NCBI RefSeq assembly: GCF_011393025.1
Contig: NZ_JAAOEO010000008.1
Span: 62,001 to 126,000 of the forward strand
Source of the DNA: Neobacillus terrae
Lineage (GTDB): Bacteria > Bacillota > Bacilli > Bacillales > Cytobacillaceae
Reading direction: 5' to 3'
DNA: 64,000 bases
Part shown: one piece after another, positions 48,937 to 58,079 of the stretch
Position numbering within the stretch: the first letter of the stretch is position 1
Layout: the number at the start of each line of letters is the position of its first letter
Program-made: the position numbers and the translations under genes
The notes under the pieces: generated by a model
The model's input: the letters and a program-made list of their open reading frames with translations, nothing else
The model's database searches: none
What the model was told of the DNA's origin: nothing

Positions 48937-51672
48937 TTAGTGTATATAATTTTCCCTGCCTGCTACACTCATCCATTCGTACTGGCGGACTCTTACCTCG
49001 AACAAAGCCAATGGGTCGCGGTACATTTCCGGATTAGTCCTCATTCTGTCAAGTTTCTCCTGATCAGTTTCGATTTCTGCCTTTGTTTCTGTGACAGCGC
49101 TATTCAATACCTGGATCGGGTCTCGGAAGAACAATTCAATATCACGTTCCAGTGATTTTTCAAACAGCTCAAACTGCTGAAGGAATTTTTTAATCACTGA
49201 ATCTGTAGTTTCACGGTAATCCTCATTCTCAACAAATGATTTATATTTGTTATAAACCATCGAATTATTAACACCAAACAGTCTGCCAGCACTTTTTAAA
49301 AGAAACTGGCCAGGAGTGTTTCGTAGTAGAATATTTTCTTTTTCAAACTGAACTCCGTTTGTCATACGGTCAGAATCCCGACGCCAGTCATCAACCACTC
49401 TGAAATCACATTGAAGCTTGATTCGCTCTTCCCCGTAAAGGGCATTGAACCCCTCGCTCATTTCATCCAAATAAATTTGTGTTTCGGTAAATTCATTATT
49501 GGATTGCTGAATCCACTCTTGTAATGCCTGATAATATTTAGGCATTACATTTTCTTCGAGATATTCCCTGATACGCCTGTTCATTTCATCGTTCAATTCT
49601 ATGTGAATTTTGCTCAGATCGCTTTGTTCTGTAATTAATTCAGAAGTATTCTTCAATAGTCCAGGAACAGTCTTCGAAATATCACTTTTAATTTCATCTT
49701 TTAAAGACTTATACGATTTCGTAATATTTCTTTTCTTTTCCACTTCGATATCGTCGAGTTGGTTTAAAGCACCATTTAGCTTGACGGACATATCATTATT
49801 CCATTTGACCGATTCAACAAGATCATTTTCCATTGCGATCCGATCCTGAACAAGATTTCTTATCGTTTGACGTACAAAGAACAGTAGGCGCGATGTCCTG
49901 CCTTCATCGGAAATCGCAGCACCAACGCTCCCTTTAATAAACTCAGACAAATCCTTTAGCTGTTTTCCGCTGTCGTACTCCTTGGAAAAAGCAAATATCT
50001 TGGAGTTCGGGAAATAGTGGTTAATTTTTTCCCATGTATCTTCTGCAATTGCCCGTGCGGCTTCTTCATTCTCTACTATATCCATCTTATTCAGCAGAAA
50101 ATGAACCGGGATTTCGGGAGCAAGCTCTTGAATATAGGCAAGTACGGTACGTTCTCTGTCTGTTAAAGGTGAATTGGCATCCAGGAAAAATAGGATCGTA
50201 TCTGCAAGATGCAGGTATTTTACTGTTTCACTTCTTTCTAATTCCCCATTAAATCCTGGTGTGTCAATTAACGCCACCCTATTTTCCATCAAAAACTGTG
50301 ATGGAAGTTTAAAGTCTACGATCGTGGAATTTGCACCCCGCCGTTTTTCTGTGCTTTCGCGGAAATCAGCCAAATCAGAGATCATTCTAGTCTCTGTATC
50401 ACCAATTTCATCAATCTCTACTTGTGCGTGATCTCTGAACATAACAACCGCAGAGGTTGGTTCCTCACCGAGAATATTTTCGCTAAGAACAGAATTGATA
50501 AAGGCCGATTTTCCGCTTCCCTTCATTCCAGCCAAGAGAAGACGGTTTGTATGGAAATTGGTAAGTTCCCCAATAATCCATCTCATTCGGTTGCCAATAT
50601 CCATCTGGTGGCCCTTCGCCCAGTTCTGGATTGTCTCAAATAAATGAAGTCCCTCTTCAATCCAATTAACCTTTGCACCTGTAAAGTTTAAGAGTTTTTC
50701 TGCATCTGCCCCTGAAGCAGCACTTATGCTTGATGGGAATATCTCACTCCAGGATAATACCGCAGCCGATGCAAACAGCGCGTGAGAAACATCGGTGATT
50801 CTCAGCCAGTTTTCAAGCAAAACAGGTACCAAATCCTGTATTTTTTTTATGAGGAACCTTCCGTCTATTAAGGCAAAATATGCCTCCTGGAATTCAGCAG
50901 ATAGTGAATGCCAATTCCCTTCCCTGTCCATATCTAATGTTACCAGCAGCTGATTAATTTCCTTAAGCCAAGTGAAGTAATTATCCTGATTTTTATAATT
51001 CTCCCAAAGCGAAACCGCCAGCCTTTCAAAACGCTTTTGGTCAATATCAAATAGAACCAATAATGCCTGAAGAAAATACTCCGGCGAATGGTTTCTTGCA
51101 TATCCGCCTTCAACATAAGAATTCAGGACGTCAAACCAATCAAGAGACTGTGTCCTAATTGCCTCAAGAACTGCCAATTCAATGGCATTATTCCAATCCT
51201 CTTCTCTTTCAAAATAGGCACGGGCAATTTCTGTTACATTTGGATAGTCCGGATTAGCGGAAACCGTCCCTTTGATTATACTTACAGCTGATTCCTGTTT
51301 GCCGCGGTCTATGTAAAGAGAAAATAGCTGTAACGCTACTTCGGTTTGTAAGACTTCATTGTCAGTCTCAACTGATTTATAAAAATCCTCGGCAACTGAA
51401 AGCTGCCCCAATTCATAATAGGCATCTCCAATGTTCTTTTTTGCCCAAGGCTCTAAATCATTGCCTATATTTTCCCACTTAAAAATGGCTGATTCAAAAT
51501 CTTTATTAAGAAAGTAAACCTCTCCCTGTGCAAAGCGTATGTTTGCCAGTTCAGGAAGCTCCTTTGTTTGTTCTTCCTGGCAGACTTCACCAAGAACCTG
51601 GACAGGATGCCGCTTCTCATTCTCTCCCATAAACGATTCATAGTACGCTTTCTGGATCAATTGATTTTCCAA
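48937..51672 (-). CDS. TPR-dynamin-like GTPase
   Basis: About 911 residues. Residues 30-190 hold TPR-like helix pairs (LANIRFAQGEVYFLNKDFESA; WAKKNIGDAYYELGQLSVAEDFY), then a helical spacer. The GTPase domain begins near residue 385: P-loop LAGMKGSGKSAF, switch with conserved Thr (EEPTSAVV), DTPGF (G3) and LNKMD (G4). A long helical region with amphipathic and coiled-coil parts (600-900) corresponds to the dynamin stalk and tip. Bacterial dynamins remodel or repair membranes. TTG 51672 with GGGAAGG upstream is preferred over TTG 51762. No partner dynamin is adjacent. Confidence 0.8.
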   Translation of the reverse strand: MENQLIQKAYYESFMGENEKRHPVQVLGEVCQEEQTKELPELANIRFAQGEVYFLNKDFESAIFKWENIGNDLEPWAKKNIGDAYYELGQLSVAEDFYKSVETDNEVLQTEVALQLFSLYIDRGKQESAVSIIKGTVSANPDYPNVTEIARAYFEREEDWNNAIELAVLEAIRTQSLDWFDVLNSYVEGGYARNHSPEYFLQALLVLFDIDQKRFERLAVSLWENYKNQDNYFTWLKEINQLLVTLDMDREGNWHSLSAEFQEAYFALIDGRFLIKKIQDLVPVLLENWLRITDVSHALFASAAVLSWSEIFPSSISAASGADAEKLLNFTGAKVNWIEEGLHLFETIQNWAKGHQMDIGNRMRWIIGELTNFHTNRLLLAGMKGSGKSAFINSVLSENILGEEPTSAVVMFRDHAQVEIDEIGDTETRMISDLADFRESTEKRRGANSTIVDFKLPSQFLMENRVALIDTPGFNGELERSETVKYLHLADTILFFLDANSPLTDRERTVLAYIQELAPEIPVHFLLNKMDIVENEEAARAIAEDTWEKINHYFPNSKIFAFSKEYDSGKQLKDLSEFIKGSVGAAISDEGRTSRLLFFVRQTIRNLVQDRIAMENDLVESVKWNNDMSVKLNGALNQLDDIEVEKKRNITKSYKSLKDEIKSDISKTVPGLLKNTSELITEQSDLSKIHIELNDEMNRRIREYLEENVMPKYYQALQEWIQQSNNEFTETQIYLDEMSEGFNALYGEERIKLQCDFRVVDDWRRDSDRMTNGVQFEKENILLRNTPGQFLLKSAGRLFGVNNSMVYNKYKSFVENEDYRETTDSVIKKFLQQFELFEKSLERDIELFFRDPIQVLNSAVTETKAEIETDQEKLDRMRTNPEMYRDPLALFEVRVRQYEWMSVAGRENYIH

Positions 51673-51873
51673 GGTAGTTACCTTCCCTTCTATATAAATA
51701 TAAGGGTGCCTAATGGCCCTTATCCCAAATACACAAATCATCATATGGTTTCTCTTTAACAAGAATACCTAAATATAATTCGCCGCCAAATTAAGATATA
51801 AGTCTCATATTTTATTATTTTACCAAAACTTTTATCCCAAAAGGTTTCAGCTAGCTTTCAATTTAGCAACAGT

Positions 51874-51939
51874 AATGTTTCGAAACATTTATATTTACCC
51901 ATTTTACACAGTTTATAACATAGGTTTATTTTCCTATGT
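51874..51939. promoter_or_regulatory. Two inverted repeats in the divergent promoter region
   Basis: AATGTTTCGAAACATT (51874-51889), a perfect 16-bp palindrome, and ACATAGG-N8-CCTATGT (51918-51939). They lie between the dynamin gene and the quinone oxidoreductase gene and look like operators for unknown regulators. Confidence 0.5.
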
Positions 51940-52123
51940 AAAACCCTGAATATCGACCCTGTTAAACTGAAAAAATAATAAAGAATGGAAATTAATTGTT
52001 AATATTATGGCGATTCTGTTGCGACTTTTTACTATATTGACAGTGATATATAACAGCATAATTGAATTAGCATTCTCTCAAGCCTATACTGATAATAAAC
52101 CAGTTCCGAGAGGAGTTTTTTCA

Positions 52124-53116
52124 ATGCCCGAACAATTTAGAGCTTTAATGGTTAATAAAATTGAAGATGATTTTTCACTGGAAATTAAAAGAATTTCCAG
52201 TGAGGAGCTTCCAGAAGGACAAGTAACCATCAAAACAGCCTATTCAAGCGTAAACTTTAAAGATGGTCTGGCGAGCATTCCAAACGGAAAAATCGTCCGT
52301 TCCTATCCATTTATACCAGGAATTGATTTGGCGGGTACGGTGGTTTCTTCAACTGATCACCGGTTTAAGGAAGGCGATGAAGTAATTGCCACCAGCTATG
52401 AAATAGGCGTTTCCCATTATGGAGGTTACAGCGAATACGCCCGTATTCCAGCAGAATGGGTTGTACCCCTCCCAAAAGGATTAACCCTTAGGGAAGCTAT
52501 GGTATATGGAACAGCTGGGTTTACTGCCGCTTTATCTGTGATGAGGCTTGAAGAAAACGGCTTAAGCCCGGAAAAAGGGAAAGTACTTGTTACCGGAGCA
52601 ACCGGCGGAGTTGGAAGCATCGCCGTCTCCATTTTGGCCAAGAGAGGCTATGAAGTTACTGCCAGTACAGGCAAACAGTCCGAACATGAATACCTAAAAC
52701 AGATTGGGGCTAAGGAGATTATTTCGCGTGAAGATGTGACAGGAAATAAATTAAGACCACTTGATGAGCAGCTTTGGGCAGGGGCAGTGGATCCCGTTGG
52801 GGGAAAGACCCTTGCTTCCATTCTTAGTAAGACCGCCTATAACGGATCGGTAGCCGTAAGCGGACTAACCGGCGGGACCGAAGTTACAGCTACTGTGTTT
52901 CCTTTTATCCTCAGAGGCATTAACCTCCTTGGCATTGATTCTGTTTACTGTCCTATGGAAAAAAGGCTTTCTGTATGGGAGAAAATGGCTGGGGAATATA
53001 AACCAGAGCATTTATTGTCTGCAATAAACGCAGAGGTCTCGCTGGAAGAGCTCCCTGACTATCTTGGGGCAATCCTTAAAGGAGAAGTTCGCGGCCGTAC
53101 GCTCGTGAAATTTTAA
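52124..53116 (+). CDS. Quinone oxidoreductase-like / acryloyl-CoA reductase (YhdH/YhfP family)
   Basis: A 330-residue zinc-less medium-chain dehydrogenase/reductase. YSSVNFKDGLA and PFIPGIDLAGTVV in the catalytic domain, Rossmann motif VTGATGGVGSIAVSIL (GxGxxG), and GRTLVKF at the C-terminus are typical of YhdH/AcuI, which use NADPH to reduce acryloyl-CoA or quinones. ATG 52124 follows GAGAGGAG; the frame extends 39 codons further without a site. Possible operators upstream. Monocistronic. Confidence 0.9.
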   Translation: MPEQFRALMVNKIEDDFSLEIKRISSEELPEGQVTIKTAYSSVNFKDGLASIPNGKIVRSYPFIPGIDLAGTVVSSTDHRFKEGDEVIATSYEIGVSHYGGYSEYARIPAEWVVPLPKGLTLREAMVYGTAGFTAALSVMRLEENGLSPEKGKVLVTGATGGVGSIAVSILAKRGYEVTASTGKQSEHEYLKQIGAKEIISREDVTGNKLRPLDEQLWAGAVDPVGGKTLASILSKTAYNGSVAVSGLTGGTEVTATVFPFILRGINLLGIDSVYCPMEKRLSVWEKMAGEYKPEHLLSAINAEVSLEELPDYLGAILKGEVRGRTLVKF

Positions 53117-53122
53117 TTAACT

Positions 53123-53156
53123 AGAGGTTATCCTACAGCAGGATAACCTCTTTTCA
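53123..53156 (+). terminator. Terminator of the YhdH-like gene
   Basis: AGAGGTTATCC / GGATAACCTCT stem, 7-nt loop, TTTTC tail. Confidence 0.88.
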
Positions 53157-53190
53157 CATAGGCCGCTTTATAATTAGGAACATTAGCCAT
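53128..53190 (-). CDS. Possible 20-residue peptide
   Basis: MANVPNYKAAYVKRGYPAVG with GTAGGAGG 5 nt before the ATG, a near-ideal ribosome-binding site. Its last codons lie in the terminator stem of the convergent gene. No promoter was recognised. It may be a real micro-gene or a chance start. Confidence 0.35.
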   Translation of the reverse strand: MANVPNYKAAYVKRGYPAVG

Positions 53191-53449
53191 TTTTCCTCCT
53201 ACGAAAACCACTAAAAACGGCTTCCCATTTTAAGCTTTTTGAAAAAAGTTTATTAATAAAATGCTAAAATGCCTTCTGGACAAACCGAAAGTGTTCCTTA
53301 TACCTTCAAATACCCTGCCCTAAAGACATATTGCCGTGACTTTGCCTGGTAAATGGTAAACGACTGCCTTTCTTCATTATGGAATACCCTTCATGGAGAA
53401 CTTTTGCCCAAGTCAAGTGGATATGCCCATTAACATCTAGCAACAACTA
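53191..53449. other. Intergenic, nothing recognised
   Basis: A/T-rich region between the possible peptide and the DUF2971 gene end. No repeat, terminator or RNA stands out. Confidence 0.3.
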
Positions 53450-54367
53450 TTAAAACCTCAACGGAATCACAGAGGTTTTTATCTGGACCCCATCAGGTGA
53501 TTCTGTATCATAGCCAAGCGTGCTTAAAAAAGTATCAAGCCCTAGAAAGGCGTTATCCATTTTATTTGTAGGTCCGATCCACACCTCTTTTAACGGAAGC
53601 TTGGTTTTATCCCCCGACATTTCTTTAAAATTAAGCTCGATAAATGGAATAATGACACCTTTTGAGGTTCTGAATTTTACATCGGTTTTACGGTGGTCTT
53701 CAAAATTCTCTGGAAAGAAGGCTATCCGGTATTCTTCTTCCTGTTTAAAAGAGGGATGTTTAAAAAAGTAACTGTATTTCAAAATACGCTCCATAAATTT
53801 TTCCGTAATGGTTTCCAGGGCCCCCTGGGAGAAATTCGCCACCGCTTCCCAAATGCAAAAAAACTCTTTATATTCTTCCCTGATAATTTCCTCCTGAACT
53901 TCTTCATCATAAATCACGTAGCCGCTTATATAAGCGTGCGGATAACGATATTCAAGAATTTGGTGCAAATAGGAGGTCTCCAGGCCAATATTGTAGCCAT
54001 CAAAGCTTGAATAGGAGGACCAATTCGTTATTAAGTCAGAAATATCGGTTAGGGACAGTACAAAGCATTTACTTCTATGGTGCATATTAAAATAAAGCCC
54101 GTTTAGAATTCTGAAGATTGCTTCTTTAAAGGGGAGTTTAGCTTCACCCTCCCCTTCCTGTACGGCAACCGCTTCAATAACATCTTTTATATGTTTTAAT
54201 TCAGAGGTATCGTTTAAAAACTCACTTCTCGTCCCCCAGAAATAGCCTGTATTGATAATTGCATATAAGGCCTGCAAATTCGTATAATGATAAAGCACTC
54301 CATCGGTTTTCTTACGAACTCTTAAATCCCTTTTCTCACTCTCTTGCAACGCTTCGAATAGATTCAT
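53450..54367 (-). CDS. DUF2971 domain protein
   Basis: A 305-residue soluble protein. LYHYTNLQALYAIINTGYFWGTRSEFLNDTSEL near the N-terminus is the DUF2971 signature; CFVLSLTDISDLITNWSSYSSFDGYNIGLE and EEEYRIAFFP are further conserved blocks. The YHYT...FxxxxxLND...W pattern hints at an ADP-ribosyltransferase-like fold, and many relatives occur in phage or defence contexts, but the function is unknown. ATG 54367 has GGGAG 8 nt upstream. It stands alone, divergent from tnrA. Confidence 0.8.
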   Translation of the reverse strand: MNLFEALQESEKRDLRVRKKTDGVLYHYTNLQALYAIINTGYFWGTRSEFLNDTSELKHIKDVIEAVAVQEGEGEAKLPFKEAIFRILNGLYFNMHHRSKCFVLSLTDISDLITNWSSYSSFDGYNIGLETSYLHQILEYRYPHAYISGYVIYDEEVQEEIIREEYKEFFCIWEAVANFSQGALETITEKFMERILKYSYFFKHPSFKQEEEYRIAFFPENFEDHRKTDVKFRTSKGVIIPFIELNFKEMSGDKTKLPLKEVWIGPTNKMDNAFLGLDTFLSTLGYDTESPDGVQIKTSVIPLRF

Positions 54368-54490
54368 ATACCATGCTCCCATTCATTTGAAAAATTGCTA
54401 CCCCTTTTATACCTCCCTTTACCTCCATTCAATCAAATATCTCTTTCTTTATTAAAAAATATATTAATCTTCTTCATTAAAGATAACTCA

Positions 54491-54507
54491 TGTTAGGAAA
54501 ACTTACA
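54491..54507. promoter_or_regulatory. TnrA/GlnR box upstream of tnrA
   Basis: TGTTAGGAAAACTTACA fits TGTNA-N7-TNACA exactly. The -10 TATAAT is at 54518-54523, so the box overlaps the -35 region. Confidence 0.85.
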
Positions 54508-54554
54508 TATCATGTAGTATAATATGCAAAATAAAACGGACTAAGGGTGAGAAT

Positions 54555-54878
54555 ATGGAAAGCAGTCTTTCCTACAAAGACAAGAAGGTTATCAGCATTG
54601 GCGTAGTCAGTGAATTAACAGGTCTTTCAGAGCGCCAGATTCGTTATTATGAAGAAAGAAAACTTATATTTCCTGAAAGGCCAAAAGGAGGAAGCCGAAA
54701 ATATTCCTTTGCAGATGTGGAATTGTTAATGGATATTGCTAATAAAATTGAGGATGGTGTCCAAACCCACGAGATCAAAAAGGAAATGTCCCGAAAGAAA
54801 AAGACAGAGGACGAACAAAGCATCCGCAAAAAAATGATTCAGGGACAGATCAACGCCCAATTCGGTCTAAGAAAATAG
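54555..54878 (+). CDS. tnrA: MerR-family nitrogen regulator TnrA
   Basis: A 107-residue MerR-type regulator: helix-turn-helix and wing [41 protein letters not shown] (residues 12-52), a short helix region and a C-terminal tail with Gln/Asn that in TnrA contacts feedback-inhibited glutamine synthetase. Length matches TnrA (110) better than GlnR (135), and glnA is not adjacent. The amtB gene downstream with its own TnrA box supports the assignment. AGGGTGAG precedes the ATG. Active under nitrogen limitation. Confidence 0.85.
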   Translation: MESSLSYKDKKVISIGVVSELTGLSERQIRYYEERKLIFPERPKGGSRKYSFADVELLMDIANKIEDGVQTHEIKKEMSRKKKTEDEQSIRKKMIQGQINAQFGLRK

Positions 54879-54905
54879 CTTTCCGGCACCTTTTCTCAAA
54901 TTCTA

Positions 54906-54922
54906 TGTCAGGTTTTCTGACA
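54906..54922. promoter_or_regulatory. TnrA box upstream of amtB
   Basis: TGTCAGGTTTTCTGACA, a perfect TGTNA-N7-TNACA site. With TATGTA (54947-54952) as -10, the box centre is about 45 bp before the start point, the activation position known for TnrA. Confidence 0.9.
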
Positions 54923-54996
54923 CGCATGTAGATTCCCCCTCTACCATTATGTAAAAATACAAATATCTTTTTCAAGACATTAAGGGGGAGTTGAAT

Positions 54997-56298
54997 TTGA
55001 ATACAGCATTTTTGTTAAACAGCCTATGGGTGATGGTGAGTTCCGTTCTTGTCATTTTAATGATTGGCGGATTTATTTTACTGGAAACTGGTTCTACACG
55101 GATGAAAAACGCTGGCCATATTGCAGGAAAAACCATTTTGGCATTCGGTATTTCCTCCATCGTTTTTTGGGCAGTGGGTTTTGGACTTATTTTTGGAAAA
55201 GGAAATGCACTTATAGGGCTATCAAAATTCCTTTACTCAGGCTATGACATAGGAGGCATTCAGCTTTCAGGTTCAGTTTTCTTCATGTTCCAGCTAGCCT
55301 TTGCCGGGATATCGTTAACAGTTGCCTTTGGCGGATTTGCTGAACGGGCAAAGCTTGCTTCATATCTTGTATTCGCACTTTTATTTTCTGTATTTGTTTA
55401 CCCGCCGATTGCACATTGGATTTGGGGAGGAGGCTGGCTTTCTGAATATGGCCAGCAGGACTTCGCTGGTTCCACTGTCGTCCATTTGACTGGTGCAATG
55501 GCGGCATTGGCTGCTACTATTCTATTAAAGCCAAGAATTGGGAAGTTCAACAAAGATGGCTCAGCCAATCAGCTTGATGGTCACAATCAGGTTTTTACCG
55601 CTTTAAGCGTCCTGCTTCTTTGGGTTGGATGGTTTGGATTTAACGCAGGAAGTACTTTATCAGCGGATGCAGGATTTTTTGGTTTTGTGTCGCTTAATAC
55701 CAACTTAGCCGCAGCTGCTGGCACCATTTCCGCCTTAATCATTTCCTGGATCGTTCTGGGGAAAGCAGATGTACCAATGATGTTAAATGGTTCTCTTGCC
55801 GGTCTTGTTGCCATAACTGCTTCGTGTGGATTCGTAGAAACTTTGGCAGCTGTTGTAATCGGTCTTATTGCTGGTGTTCTCGTATTCTATAGCATTCGCT
55901 TTTTTGAGAAGAAAGGTATTGATGATCCTATCTTCGCTCTTTCCGTACATGGTACAGCAGGGGTTTGGGGTACTTTATCTACTGGCTTCTTTGCTACTAA
56001 AGAGCTCGCTACTATCGGAAAACCAGGATTGTTCTATGGCGGCGGATTTGAACAGCTAGGAGTTCAGGCACTTGGAGTGGCGGCAAGTGGACTTTATGCA
56101 TTTCTTGTTTCCTATGTTCTTCTTCTAGCCGTCAAATATGTAATAAAAGGATTGCGTGTAACCGAAGAGGAAGAAATAATCGGCCTGGATATGAGTGAGC
56201 ATGGAAGCTACGGCTATCCTGAACTTCTGCATTCTGAAAACCTTAAAGGTGACCAAAAATTTAATTCAGCAGAAACGAAAAAGGCAATTATACAATAA
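54997..56298 (+). CDS. amtB: Ammonium transporter AmtB
   Basis: A 433-residue, 11-helix Amt/Rh channel. The twin histidines are in STVVHLTGAMAAL and LSVHGTAGVWG; GGFAERAKL and LETGSTRMKN are family motifs. It imports ammonium when nitrogen is scarce. TTG 54997 lies 6 nt after AAGGGGGAG; TTG 54991 abuts that site. The usual partner glnK (nrgB) is missing; a nucleotidyltransferase-like gene follows instead, 75 nt downstream. Regulation by TnrA is supported by the box above. Confidence 0.93.
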   Translation: MNTAFLLNSLWVMVSSVLVILMIGGFILLETGSTRMKNAGHIAGKTILAFGISSIVFWAVGFGLIFGKGNALIGLSKFLYSGYDIGGIQLSGSVFFMFQLAFAGISLTVAFGGFAERAKLASYLVFALLFSVFVYPPIAHWIWGGGWLSEYGQQDFAGSTVVHLTGAMAALAATILLKPRIGKFNKDGSANQLDGHNQVFTALSVLLLWVGWFGFNAGSTLSADAGFFGFVSLNTNLAAAAGTISALIISWIVLGKADVPMMLNGSLAGLVAITASCGFVETLAAVVIGLIAGVLVFYSIRFFEKKGIDDPIFALSVHGTAGVWGTLSTGFFATKELATIGKPGLFYGGGFEQLGVQALGVAASGLYAFLVSYVLLLAVKYVIKGLRVTEEEEIIGLDMSEHGSYGYPELLHSENLKGDQKFNSAETKKAIIQ

Positions 56299-56373
56299 GT
56301 GTTTTCGGATCCTATTAAGTGAACGGATTAGGCCGCATCAGCAGCCTCCCTTTGAAGGAAGGTGTCTACTATT

Positions 56374-57345
56374 TTGACTGATTATACCTATTCAGAGTTA
56401 AAGGAATATCGTCAACAAAGGATTGTTTTAGCATCAAAGGATCATTTTGAACTCAATCGCCTTCATGATGAATTAATGATAAAGGCCGTTGAGATTTCTA
56501 TAGAACGAGTTAAGGAGGAACTGGGGGAACCCCCCACTTCCTTTTGCTTTTTTGTCATGGGAAGCGCCGGCAGGTTTGAACAATCAGTCTGGAGCGATCA
56601 GGATCACGGTATTATTTTTAAGGAGAACAGCAAACTGGCACAAAATTATTTTTTAAGGCTGGGGAAAGAAATCGCCCAAGGTCTCTTTATTACCGGTTAT
56701 CCCCTTTGCGATGGAGGGGTAATGGCCGGGAATCCTTTATGGTGTAAATCACTGAATGAATGGAGTGTACAGATAAAGAACTGGATAAATGAACCCTCAT
56801 GGGAAACGATCCGTCACTTATTGATTTTTATGGATGGCCGGTCTTTGGCCGGGGAAGATTTGTTTATTAAGGAACTAAAACAGGAAGCGTGCTCGTTAAT
56901 TCATAAAGACCATCTATTAGCCCGAATGCTCGATAACACGATGCTGCTAAAAAAAGGGGTCGGGCTGCTGGGACAATTTTTAACCGAAACGCACGGTCCC
57001 CATTCAGGATTACTAAATATTAAAGAAAAGGCTCTTTATCCTTATATAAATGCGGTAAGAATTCTTGCCCTGAAGGAGTGTATAACCGAGTCTTCCACTC
57101 TTTCCCGTCTTCAAAAGCTATCAGAGGAGTCAATTCCAACATCAAAACGCCTGTTATATGAAAAACAATTTTATCAGCTTCTGAATTTTCGTCTTCTATT
57201 TGGTGACCATTCGAATTATGATTCCGGTCATTTTCTTTTGGTCAGTAAGCTATCGACCCATCAGAAGAAAGAAGTAAAGGATATTATTAAGAATGGGCCC
57301 CATCTTTACCAATTTGTCCGTAAACTTGTCGAGAAGGAACCATAA
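56374..57345 (+). CDS. GlnD-like putative nucleotidyltransferase (DUF294/DUF294_C)
   Basis: A 323-residue protein. The N-terminal nucleotidyltransferase domain has MGSAGRFEQSVWSDQDHGIIF, the G-S-x-G-R-x-E...D-x-D pattern shared with GlnD-type enzymes, followed by a helical substrate-binding-like domain (MLLKKGVGLLGQFLTE, NIKEKALYPYINAVRILAL). TTG 56374 has AAGGAAGG about 10 nt upstream. It lies directly after amtB and before an exonuclease gene, 2 nt away. A role in nucleotidylating a protein of ammonium transport is tempting but unproven. Confidence 0.8.
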   Translation: MTDYTYSELKEYRQQRIVLASKDHFELNRLHDELMIKAVEISIERVKEELGEPPTSFCFFVMGSAGRFEQSVWSDQDHGIIFKENSKLAQNYFLRLGKEIAQGLFITGYPLCDGGVMAGNPLWCKSLNEWSVQIKNWINEPSWETIRHLLIFMDGRSLAGEDLFIKELKQEACSLIHKDHLLARMLDNTMLLKKGVGLLGQFLTETHGPHSGLLNIKEKALYPYINAVRILALKECITESSTLSRLQKLSEESIPTSKRLLYEKQFYQLLNFRLLFGDHSNYDSGHFLLVSKLSTHQKKEVKDIIKNGPHLYQFVRKLVEKEP

Positions 57346-57347
57346 CT

Positions 57348-58079
57348 ATGGGGATGCATGAAATGATTCAGTTTTTCAGGCAAATGTCTGGGAAGCTCGG
57401 TTCAAATGTTTATGCAGGCATAAATGGAAATACCGATCCGAAGCAAATCTCTTTTATTCGCCAGCTGCAAAAAGAAATGAAAGAAAAAAACCAGTTAGGG
57501 ACAAATCTTGCTTTTCTGGAAACAGTTGTTTTCGATCTTGAAACAACCGGATTTAACCCAGATAAAGGAGAGCAGGTTATTTCTATTGGTGCTATTAAAA
57601 TGTCCGGTACCGAAATTAAGGAAGAGCAATGCTTTTATTCATTAGTCCGTACGAACTCATTAATTCCTGCACACATAGCTGAACTAACAAACATAACAGA
57701 TGAAGAGTTACTTATAGCTCCTTCTCCTTCAGAAGTGTTACTTAAATTCTATGAGTTTATTGATAGCCATGTTCTTATCGCTCATCACGCGAAGCACGAA
57801 AGAGCGTTTATGCAAAAATGGAACCGTGACTGCCTTCGTTCTTCATTTGAACATCGGATTCTGGATACTTCCTTTCTTATCAGGCTGCAGCAGCAATCCT
57901 ATAAATCAGAGCCATTGGAGAACATTTGCAGCAATTGCGGGATTGAAGTTATGAATCGCCACCATGCTCTGCAGGATGCCAAAATGACAGCCCGGATTTG
58001 GCAATACTATTTGAAGAAAGCACTTGAAAGCGGGTTTAACAATTTATATGAGGTCTACGATTATCTTGCCAGGCTATAG
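57348..58079 (+). CDS. DnaQ-like 3'-5' exonuclease
   Basis: A 243-residue DEDDh exonuclease: ExoI VVFDLETTGFNPDKGEQVISIGA (Asp, Glu), ExoII region LIAHHAKHERAF, ExoIII with HHALQDAKMTARIW (His-x4-Asp). It resembles the exonuclease domain of PolC/DnaQ but has an N-terminal extension (1-55) of its own. It starts 2 nt after the DUF294 gene, so the two are coupled. The same pair occurs near solute:sodium symporters in some bacteria; here the transporter is AmtB. RNA or DNA substrate unknown. Confidence 0.85.
   Translation: MGMHEMIQFFRQMSGKLGSNVYAGINGNTDPKQISFIRQLQKEMKEKNQLGTNLAFLETVVFDLETTGFNPDKGEQVISIGAIKMSGTEIKEEQCFYSLVRTNSLIPAHIAELTNITDEELLIAPSPSEVLLKFYEFIDSHVLIAHHAKHERAFMQKWNRDCLRSSFEHRILDTSFLIRLQQQSYKSEPLENICSNCGIEVMNRHHALQDAKMTARIWQYYLKKALESGFNNLYEVYDYLARL

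Noticed and set aside
52007..52123. Hydrophobic N-terminal extension of the YhdH-like protein
   Set aside because: It would put a membrane segment on a cytoplasmic enzyme; GAGAGGAG before 52124 and family alignment favour the internal start.
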